From contig JAMONQ010000170.1 in assembly GCA_027065635.1 (NCBI GenBank), forward strand, positions 1 to 24,884: a stretch of 24,884 nucleotides of DNA, in the 5' to 3' direction. The notes beneath the pieces are model-generated. The model saw only the letters and a program-made list of their open reading frames with translations, was not told the DNA's origin and searched no databases. The number at the start of each line of letters is the position of its first letter. Position 1 is the stretch's first letter. Shown piece by piece: positions 7,727-13,781 of the stretch. Position numbers and translations under genes: made by a program. The DNA comes from Campylobacterales bacterium (GTDB lineage Bacteria > Campylobacterota > Campylobacteria > Campylobacterales > Hydrogenimonadaceae).

Positions 7727-9330
7727 TAAACAGTCTCTCCTATGCTCTCGGCATACTCTTCATAGTTTCCTTTGAAGTCGACAATTTCACCGCCGGGTTT
7801 TATCTCTATTATACGATTCGCGAAAGCGTCTATGAGTTCCCTGTCGTGGGTTACGCATATCACGTTGCCGTCGAAGTTGTATAGAGCCTCGCCCAACGCT
7901 ATGATCGCCTCAAGATCCAGGTGGTTCGTAGGCTCGTCAAGCACCAGAAAGTTCCCCTGCTCCAGCATCATTTTACTGAGCATCATGCGGTGTTTTTCAC
8001 CTCCGCTGATTCTCTCTATGCTCTTTTCTTGCTCCTCTCCGCTAAAAAGCATCCGTCCAAGGCAGTTTCTTATCTCCGCGATATCGGCCTCTCTATCGAA
8101 ACTTCTAAGCCACTCGTAGAGGGTTTCGGTACCCTTTATGCGATCGGTCGTATCCTGAGGAAAGTAGCTCGGCTCGACCGTGGCACCCCATCGTATCTCG
8201 CCGCTGTCGGGAGCGATACCGTCATCCATTATCATTTTGCAAAGTGTCGTCTTTCCTACACCGTTTGGCCCGATCAGAGCCACCTTGTCGCCGGGATTGA
8301 ATTTCAGGTTCAGATTTTCAAAAACCTTCAGATCGTCGAACGACTTGCTTACACCCTCTATCTCGAGAGCCTCTTTACCGATTTCGCGCCTCTTTTTGAA
8401 TACGATACTCGGATCTCGGCGTGAAGATGTCTGCAGTGCGCTCAAGTCGAGTTTTTCAAGCTGTTTTTGACGACTTGTAGCCTGCCTGGCCTTTGAGGCG
8501 TTGGCACTGAAGCGGCGTATAAAGTTTTCGAGCTGCTCTTTCTCTTTGAGCTTTTTGGCCCTTTCCATCTCTCTTTGTTTTTGCAGCAGGTTGCTTGCAA
8601 TGTACCAGTCGTCGTAATTTCCGGCAAACTCTCTGATCGTTTTGAAGTCAAGATCGAGAATATGGGTTACGACACTGTTTAGAAAGTGTCTGTCGTGGGA
8701 TATGACGATCATGGTCCCCTCATGCCTTTTTAACTGATCTTCAAGCCACGCTATCGCGTGTATATCGAGGTTGTTGGTAGGCTCGTCGAGAAAGAGAATA
8801 TCCGGCTTGGGGAAAAGGACCTGCGCCAGAAGCACTTTGAACTTGTCGGCACTCGGCAGCGTGCTCATCAGATCGCCATGCTGCTCTTCCGGGAAACCGA
8901 GCTCTTCGAGAATCTTTTTGATCCTCACATCATACTCGTACATGGGATCCTCTTCGACACATATCATCTCCAGCTCTCCGAGACGCTCGTTTACCTTCTC
9001 GTCGTCGAAGTTTCCTTCCATATAGAGTCGCTCTTTCTCCTTGATCGCTTCATACAGTCTTTTGTTTCCGTAAAGAACGGCGTCGGCTATCGTAAAATCC
9101 TCGAAGGCGTACTGGTTTTGTCCGAGTACCCCCACCTTGAGACCGCTACCTATGACGATCTCTCCGGAAGTTGCATCCTCTTCACCGGCTACAATCTTCA
9201 AAAAAGTACTCTTTCCGGCTCCGTTTGCGCCTATTAGGCCATACCTCTTTCCGGCATCCAGCTTGAGGTTCACGTTTTCAAAAAGCACTTTCGAGCCGAA
9301 GCGCTTTGTCAAATCTATTGTCTGAAGCAT
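7726..9330 (-). CDS. ABC-F ATPase, YbiT-like
   Basis: 534 residues with two ATP-binding cassettes and no membrane segments. The first has Walker A GANGAGKST (34-42) and Walker B ending DEPTNNLD (182-189), but its signature is degenerate (LPSADK, 158-163). That is how I remember YbiT homologues, not an isolated defect. The second is canonical: GPNGVGKTT (354-362), ISGGEKHR (441-448), DEPTNHLD (465-472). A charged linker rich in Lys, Glu and Gln (about 240-305) corresponds to the P-site tRNA interaction motif. ABC-F proteins bind the ribosomal E site and relieve stalled or antibiotic-blocked ribosomes. It lies 8 bp after the arsC-like gene and shares one base with the SUI1-like gene. Confidence 0.93.
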   Translation of the reverse strand: MLQTIDLTKRFGSKVLFENVNLKLDAGKRYGLIGANGAGKSTFLKIVAGEEDATSGEIVIGSGLKVGVLGQNQYAFEDFTIADAVLYGNKRLYEAIKEKERLYMEGNFDDEKVNERLGELEMICVEEDPMYEYDVRIKKILEELGFPEEQHGDLMSTLPSADKFKVLLAQVLFPKPDILFLDEPTNNLDIHAIAWLEDQLKRHEGTMIVISHDRHFLNSVVTHILDLDFKTIREFAGNYDDWYIASNLLQKQREMERAKKLKEKEQLENFIRRFSANASKARQATSRQKQLEKLDLSALQTSSRRDPSIVFKKRREIGKEALEIEGVSKSFDDLKVFENLNLKFNPGDKVALIGPNGVGKTTLCKMIMDDGIAPDSGEIRWGATVEPSYFPQDTTDRIKGTETLYEWLRSFDREADIAEIRNCLGRMLFSGEEQEKSIERISGGEKHRMMLSKMMLEQGNFLVLDEPTNHLDLEAIIALGEALYNFDGNVICVTHDRELIDAFANRIIEIKPGGEIVDFKGNYEEYAESIGETV

Positions 9331-9338
9331 CTTACAGA

Positions 9339-9698
9339 TTATCCTTTCACAAGTTCCACAACTTTTTCCGGGGGACGGCCGAGAACCGCCCTCGAGCCTT
9401 TTATCACTATCGGCCGCTCTATGAGTTTGGGGTTTTTCGCCATCGCCTCTATGAGCTCTTCGTCACTCTCCACACTTTTCAGACCCAGCTCCTTGTAGAT
9501 GGCCTCTTTCGTTCTCATTATATCCCTCGGTTTGAGACCCAGAAGTTTCAAAACCTCCGCTATCTGCTCTTTTGTCGGATTCTCGTCCAGGTATCTGAAA
9601 ACCTTGGGCTCTATTCCCTCTGCCTGTAGAAGCTTCAGCGCTTCTCTTGATTTGGAACATCTTGGATTGTGCCATATCGTAATCTCTTCGGTTGCCAT
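9339..9698 (-). CDS. arsC: ArsC/YfgD-family arsenate reductase-like protein
   Basis: 119 residues with a thioredoxin-like fold of the ArsC type. The active-site motif HNPRCSKSR sits at 10-18 with catalytic Cys14, and KLIERPIV carries the arginine that positions the oxyanion. The C-terminus LGRPPEKVVELV closely resembles E. coli YfgD as I remember it, so a general glutaredoxin-coupled reductase is as likely as a true arsenate reductase. No arsB, acr3 or arsR is nearby, which weakens a dedicated arsenic role. It is the first gene of the leftward operon with the ABC-F and SUI1-like genes. A weak ribosome site (AAAGGA) precedes the ATG. Confidence 0.87.
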   Translation of the reverse strand: MATEEITIWHNPRCSKSREALKLLQAEGIEPKVFRYLDENPTKEQIAEVLKLLGLKPRDIMRTKEAIYKELGLKSVESDEELIEAMAKNPKLIERPIVIKGSRAVLGRPPEKVVELVKG

Positions 9699-9728
9699 TG
9701 CCCGATCCTTTATGATAAAGTTTGATTC

Positions 9729-10076
9729 ATGAATAGTGAAAAACCGATAATCGAACTGCTTCCTCCGCTACATGGCCGCTGCAGAGCGTTAGTGATAGTG
9801 CTGCGCACCGCTTTCAGCGCCGTTCCGCTACTGCTTGGCGTATGGTCTGGAGCCGAATTCGGCTGGTTCTACGGCCTTTTGGTGTGGATTGCGGCAGTAT
9901 TTGCGGGCTTGATACTTCTAAGCAAACTCAAGTTAACCTATGTACCGTTGAACCAGCATGAACTCTCCCACTCCTCTACCGCTATTCTAAAGTGGTTCGT
10001 CGCCTTGCGATTGTGCGGGTATGACCGCAACAGCCAAGCCGCAAAATCGCCCGATATCAGTGAAGCTCCACGTTGA
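9729..10076 (+). CDS. Small hypothetical membrane protein
   Basis: 115 residues, family not recognised. A short polar N-terminus is followed by two hydrophobic segments (about 20-38 and 44-63) separated by a tight turn with GAEFGWFYG, then a cytoplasmic-looking tail. The layout suggests a two-helix hairpin in the inner membrane. The last 20 bp overlap the end of the convergent dapD, and the final 20 residues look less protein-like. No strong ribosome site precedes the ATG, and only 30 bp separate it from the divergent arsC-like gene. I call it on the strong transmembrane pattern and the otherwise empty DNA. It could still be spurious. Confidence 0.55.
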   Translation: MNSEKPIIELLPPLHGRCRALVIVLRTAFSAVPLLLGVWSGAEFGWFYGLLVWIAAVFAGLILLSKLKLTYVPLNQHELSHSSTAILKWFVALRLCGYDRNSQAAKSPDISEAPR

Positions 10077-11265
10077 GTTTCACCTCTCTTCTGCTTCTCA
10101 TGGCGACAATTTGACCGGTCATCGAGTTTTGGCGGAAGTGAATTCCGTTTTTACCGGCCAGCTCCACACCCTTGAAGATATTTTCATCTTCGACTTTCAC
10201 ATCCCATAGAGGGTTTACCTCTTTTATCTTTTCGAGTTCGCTGCGGCTGATCGCCACTTTTGTCCCCTCGAGTATCGCTATACCGGCATCTACGATACAG
10301 CCGTCTCCAAGAGGAATACCGGTAACGCTGTTGGCACCGAGAAGGACGTTTTGCCCTATCGTCACCGGATTGCCGTTCGTTCCGCTGAGTACTCCGAGGA
10401 TCGATGCGCCGCCTCCTACATCGGAGCCCGGACCGACGATGGCTGAGCTTGAGATCCGCCCTTCCACCATTACGGCACCTGTGGTTCCGGCGTTGAAGTT
10501 GATGTAGCTCGCTCCCGGCATCACTGTAGTTCCCGGATGCAGCTGCGCACCCATACGGACTTTGGCACTGTCGAGTATACGCGTATTGTCGGCAGGAATT
10601 ATATGCTGAAGGTATCTGGGGAACTTGTCTACACTCTCTATCTCCGGATATGCACCGTTGAGTTTGAGCTCTATCTCGTTCTCGCGAAGCCAGTCAAGTT
10701 CGAAAGGCTCGTTGCCGAACCAGGCGACGTTGTGCAGTATTCCGAATGCACCGTTTAGATTCACACTTCTTAGCTCCGCCTTGCCGAGTGAAAGAGCGTA
10801 GAGTTTGATATACACGGCCTCTACACTCTTTGGAGCATCCTCATCGAAGAGAAACACTACTCGAAAATTATCGTCGAGCTCTTCACAATCCACTATACGG
10901 GCGAGCTCTTTTATCACCTGTACGTTTTTATGATTTTCGCCGACGGCTTCGGATACAAACGGTGCGAAAGCGGCAAGCGCGTTTATAACCATAGCGTCGG
11001 AGACATCAAAGATCTGCTCAGAAGCAGAAAAGTCGACAGACTCTCCCGCATCCTGCAAAGCCGCGATCAAAACAGCGGCAGATCCGTAGTTTTCGTTCCA
11101 GTTGACGAGCGGAAAAGTGGCCTGAAGAATCTTGTCACGACTCTTTTGCCCCCTGTCTACACGGCAGATACCGAATGCTACCGGTTTTCTGTATCCATCC
11201 TGCGCCTCTATGCGCTCAACGAAACTTTTGAACTCCTCTTTGGACTCGATCTTTCTGATTGCCAT
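10057..11265 (-). CDS. dapD: 2,3,4,5-tetrahydropyridine-2,6-dicarboxylate N-succinyltransferase
   Basis: 402 residues. DapD transfers a succinyl group from succinyl-CoA to tetrahydrodipicolinate, a step of the lysine and meso-diaminopimelate pathway that feeds peptidoglycan. The C-terminal half is a left-handed beta-helix with hexapeptide repeats: VRMGAQLHPGTTVMPGASYI, then GPGSDVGGGASILGVLSGTN and IGQNVLLGANSVTG. The long N-terminal domain fits the larger DapD class of Campylobacter relatives. I chose the ATG at 11265 because AGGAGTG lies just before it. A start at 11316 would run through the promoter -10 box. It is transcribed alone; its end overlaps the small membrane protein gene by 20 bp. 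Confidence 0.92.
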   Translation of the reverse strand: MAIRKIESKEEFKSFVERIEAQDGYRKPVAFGICRVDRGQKSRDKILQATFPLVNWNENYGSAAVLIAALQDAGESVDFSASEQIFDVSDAMVINALAAFAPFVSEAVGENHKNVQVIKELARIVDCEELDDNFRVVFLFDEDAPKSVEAVYIKLYALSLGKAELRSVNLNGAFGILHNVAWFGNEPFELDWLRENEIELKLNGAYPEIESVDKFPRYLQHIIPADNTRILDSAKVRMGAQLHPGTTVMPGASYINFNAGTTGAVMVEGRISSSAIVGPGSDVGGGASILGVLSGTNGNPVTIGQNVLLGANSVTGIPLGDGCIVDAGIAILEGTKVAISRSELEKIKEVNPLWDVKVEDENIFKGVELAGKNGIHFRQNSMTGQIVAMRSRREVKLNVELH

Positions 11266-11292
11266 CGTCACTCCTGCAAGATAAATTGCGCG

Positions 11293-11298
11293 ATTATA
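11293..11298 (-). promoter_or_regulatory. -10 box (TATAAT) of dapD
   Basis: On the minus strand GAGTATAAT lies about 28 bases before the dapD ATG, giving a short leader with a good ribosome site. A TTGTCA further upstream is only 12 bp away, too close to serve as a normal -35. Confidence 0.5.
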
Positions 11299-11357
11299 CT
11301 CGATTTTTGTTGACAAACCCTTTAGCGGCGAGATTTAGATAATCCAATCCCGATCTC

Positions 11358-11371
11358 TTGATCATGATCAA
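11358..11371. promoter_or_regulatory. FNR/CRP-family binding site (perfect TTGAT-N4-ATCAA)
   Basis: TTGATCATGATCAA is a perfect 14-bp palindrome and an exact match to the FNR consensus. It lies between dapD and the PAS gene. Its centre (11364.5) is 41.5 bp before a start site that would follow a TAACAT -10 box at 11394-11399, the classic class II activator position for the rightward PAS gene. It is also about 78 bp upstream of the likely dapD start site. The sequence match is direct; which CRP/FNR regulator binds is inference. Confidence 0.6.
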
Positions 11372-11393
11372 TGACAGAGAGATTCTTTCGGAA

Positions 11394-11399
11394 TAACAT
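11394..11399 (+). promoter_or_regulatory. Candidate -10 box (TAACAT) of the PAS gene
   Basis: A modest match to TATAAT (4 of 6), chosen because it places the FNR-type box exactly at -41.5. Activator-dependent promoters often have poor core elements. A competing AT-rich candidate is TAAAAT at 11429-11434. Confidence 0.35.
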
Positions 11400-11472
11400 T
11401 AGTTTTTCTGCACAAAAAGATTTATTTGTAAAATAATAATGATTTTAGGCAGAGTATAACAGGAGGCAAACC

Positions 11473-11985
11473 GTGAGAAGAGCAACACCCCTCAACCGTG
11501 AGCGTTACCTTGACGAAGACGACTACATCGTATCCAAAACGGATCTCAAGGGACGTATTACATACTGCAACAAGATTTTCATAGAAATAAGCGGTTATTC
11601 GGAAGAGGAGCTGCTTGGAGCACCTCACTCCATACTTCGCCATCCGGATATGCCGAAAATCGTATTCAAGCTTCTATGGGAGAGAATACAGAACAAGAAG
11701 GATATCTTCGCATTCGTAAAAAATCTATGCAAGGACGGGAGTTTTTACTGGGTATTCGCCAACGTTACGGCAACCGTGGATTTTAACGGTTCCATAAGAG
11801 ATTACCACTCCGTGCGGCGAAAACCCTCTCGCGAGGGTATAAAGAAGATAGAGCCGATCTACTCGAAGCTCCTGGAAGAGGAGCGAAAAGGCGGTATGGA
11901 GGCTTCAGGAGCCTACTTACAGAGATTTCTCGACTCAAGCGGTATGGACTACGACTCGTTTATATTCTCTCTTCAAAACGGGTAG
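11473..11985 (+). CDS. Aer-type PAS domain protein, CetB-like redox/energy taxis sensor
   Basis: 170 residues. The PAS domain (about 15-115) closely resembles that of the aerotaxis receptor Aer, with KTDLKGRITYCN, SGYSEEELLG and PHSILRHPDMP. Arg56, His57 and Asp59 match positions important for FAD binding in Aer. The Aer tryptophan near residue 79 is replaced by Ile/Phe. There is no transmembrane, HAMP or chemoreceptor signalling part. This matches Campylobacter CetB, a stand-alone PAS protein that pairs with the receptor CetA; no CetA-like gene is in the window. The start is a GTG at 11473 with AGGAGG at 11461-11466. It probably reports electron-transport or redox state. The upstream FNR-type box fits such a role. 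Confidence 0.85.
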   Translation: MRRATPLNRERYLDEDDYIVSKTDLKGRITYCNKIFIEISGYSEEELLGAPHSILRHPDMPKIVFKLLWERIQNKKDIFAFVKNLCKDGSFYWVFANVTATVDFNGSIRDYHSVRRKPSREGIKKIEPIYSKLLEEERKGGMEASGAYLQRFLDSSGMDYDSFIFSLQNG

Positions 11986-11989
11986 TGGC

Positions 11990-13555
11990 TCAATCCGATC
12001 GAACTCTTATTATAATGGCGTCCGCTCGCCTGTTTTTGGCGCGGCCTGCCGCTGTTTTGTTGGAAGCGATGGGCCTCTCCTCTCCATAGGCTTCAGTTTT
12101 TATCCGCTCAGAAGAGACACCGAGATTTTCAAGAGCCATCTTGACTGCCAGAGCTCTTCTGTTTGAAAGAGAGAGATTGTATTTACTGCTGCCGATACTG
12201 TCGGTATGCCCCTCTATCACTACATCGACATGAGTGTTGCGATGCATAAAAGAGGCAAGCCTTCCGATATCCGCCTTGCCTCCGGCGTCAAGCTCCGAAG
12301 AGTCGAACTTGAAGTTTACAAGCATCGTTATAGCGGTAGCGCAACCGCCGGAATCGACTCTCCAGCCGTGCGGAGTATCTTTGCAAAGATCCCTGCAGTC
12401 GTCTACACCGTCTCTGTCGCTGTCAGATTCACAATCATCCAAAAGAGCCTCTCTCTTCCGTTTTGATTCTGTCAGGCTATCTGACACGGACCCGGATCGA
12501 AGATCGCTTTTTTGTGCAGAAGTTGCAAATGTAGCTCCCGAAGTCGCCATGGATAGGCTCTCATCTCCTTCGCTTCCTGCCGACGTCTCTTCGAGCAGGG
12601 CTTCATCATCCAGCAAAGCCGTCGCATCGAGGGGTGCCGGTTTCAAAGAGGCGGTAGCAGCTGTAATGACCGGCGCCGCTTTAGTGACATTTGCGACTCC
12701 GTTTTCACTTTTTGACACTTTCGCGACCGCTATGTCTTTTCGAGTCGGCTCCGCTCCTGTATTAGATACTTCAGATCTTTCGGTCCGCACGCTGCGGTAT
12801 GATGCCGAAGATCTTTTTGCGATTCTATCTCTCATGAAGGCGGTTTTTTTGCTCTCTGCCGCTTTGTACCTGTTTTTTCTTAGATATTTCATTTGGACCA
12901 TCTTTTTCGAAGCTGCGATCCTGGCGGACGAGTCGGAACTCGCATAGTAACTCTTTGCAGGTATCTCCTTCTTTTTTGGAGCATCGTAAGGAGGAAACGA
13001 ATAGGAATCCTCGTTATGGTATCTGATTCTCTTGCCAAAGGTATATTCGAGTCCGAAAGTCCAGCTGAATGTATGACCTATATCGGCAAAACGAACTATA
13101 TCCCTCACTTCAAACCGCAGTGCAACAGGATCGGAAACGAAAAAGTGCGCTCCGATACCTATGCCGGCAATTGCGCCGTTTTTCAATCCCCCCTCGAGCC
13201 TGTCGTACTTCTCTATACCGAGGCCCAAGAGCATATATGGTATGAATCCCCTCTCATCCTTGAAGTTGTAAAGAAAATTCGCCATGAGCTTATAGCCGTT
13301 TATCGGCAAGGCGTTTGCAGAACCGTTCGTATTGTACAAAGAGAAGTCTTTCAGATAGTCGTAACCGAGCTCCACGGCTTTATGTTCGTCGAAATTGTAA
13401 CCGAATCTTATACCGTAACCGGTTCCATCCTCCAGAAGTGCCTTACCGAGTGCTTCAAGTCTGTTTATCGTCGGTGTAATCGAAAATTTTTTCTTTCCAG
13501 CCTCCAGAAAAAGAGGCATCGCAATCAAGAAAAAAACAAACCATACCCTTTTCAC
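11990..13555 (-). CDS. OmpA-family outer-membrane protein with long linker and TSP3-type repeat
   Basis: 521 residues from a GTG at 13555, chosen over the upstream TTG at 13579 because a strong AGAAGGGGG site precedes it and the protein then begins with a clean signal peptide. Residues about 20-176 have the alternating pattern of an eight-strand beta-barrel. About 177-373 is a disordered linker, first basic (Lys/Arg/Ser), then Ala/Thr-rich, then acidic. A thrombospondin type 3-like calcium repeat follows (about 374-393, DSDRDGVDDCRDLC) with cysteines at 375, 387, 391 and 405. The OmpA C-terminal domain (about 410-521) keeps the peptidoglycan-binding Asp452 (in GHTDSIGS) and Arg467 (in NRRA). 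It should anchor the outer membrane to the cell wall. It converges with the PAS gene, 4 bp apart. Confidence 0.9.
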   Translation of the reverse strand: MKRVWFVFFLIAMPLFLEAGKKKFSITPTINRLEALGKALLEDGTGYGIRFGYNFDEHKAVELGYDYLKDFSLYNTNGSANALPINGYKLMANFLYNFKDERGFIPYMLLGLGIEKYDRLEGGLKNGAIAGIGIGAHFFVSDPVALRFEVRDIVRFADIGHTFSWTFGLEYTFGKRIRYHNEDSYSFPPYDAPKKKEIPAKSYYASSDSSARIAASKKMVQMKYLRKNRYKAAESKKTAFMRDRIAKRSSASYRSVRTERSEVSNTGAEPTRKDIAVAKVSKSENGVANVTKAAPVITAATASLKPAPLDATALLDDEALLEETSAGSEGDESLSMATSGATFATSAQKSDLRSGSVSDSLTESKRKREALLDDCESDSDRDGVDDCRDLCKDTPHGWRVDSGGCATAITMLVNFKFDSSELDAGGKADIGRLASFMHRNTHVDVVIEGHTDSIGSSKYNLSLSNRRALAVKMALENLGVSSERIKTEAYGEERPIASNKTAAGRAKNRRADAIIIRVRSD

Positions 13556-13590
13556 TCTTTTCCCCCTTCTATATCCCAATCGATTCAGCC

Positions 13591-13606
13591 ATCAGAGTTA
13601 ACTGAT
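13591..13606. repeat. Inverted repeat in the ompA-family leader (ATCAG-N6-CTGAT)
   Basis: Five-base arms around AGTTAA, lying just downstream of the presumed start site of the OmpA-family gene. It could be an operator or a weak leader hairpin. The arms are short enough to be chance. Confidence 0.25.
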
Positions 13607-13620
13607 AGTTATATAACGGA

Positions 13621-13629
13621 ATATTACCA
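13621..13629 (-). promoter_or_regulatory. Candidate extended -10 promoter (TGG-TAATAT) of the ompA-family gene
   Basis: On the minus strand TGGTAATAT fits the extended -10 pattern seen at three other promoters here and predicts a leader of about 59 bases. Nearby TAGAAT and TATAAC are alternatives. The rest of the gap from 13630 to 13781 shows no gene and no clear terminator for the upstream recD2. Confidence 0.4.
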
Positions 13630-13781
13630 TTCTATTGGATAAATTTAACTGTAAGAGTGAAAAAGTTACGAAACATACGGCAAAAAGGCTCCTCAACGAA
13701 ATTCAATATAGATATGTGTTATATCACAACATGAACTCGCGAGCCATTTGCAGAGCGGTTTGGCGATTGTAGTGACACTGT

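Noticed and set aside
7726..9330. Degenerate signature in the first cassette of the ABC-F protein as a sign of inactivation
   Set aside because: YbiT-type ABC-F proteins, as I recall them, lack a canonical LSGGQ in the first cassette; both Walker A and B motifs are intact.
9339..9698. A dedicated arsenic resistance locus
   Set aside because: Only an ArsC/YfgD-like gene is present; no ArsR, arsenite exporter or other ars gene is nearby.
11311..11316. TTGTCA as the -35 box of dapD
   Set aside because: Only 12 bp from the TATAAT, too close for a sigma-70 promoter.
12234..12947. Rightward open frame of 237 codons inside the OmpA-family gene
   Set aside because: It is a Ser/Ala-rich shadow of the biased linker coding sequence on the other strand.
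13715..13728. CRP-like sequence TGTGTTATATCACA
   Set aside because: Spacing is two bases too short for the CRP consensus and one pair is mismatched; it lies about 100 bp upstream of the likely ompA-family -10 box with no other support.
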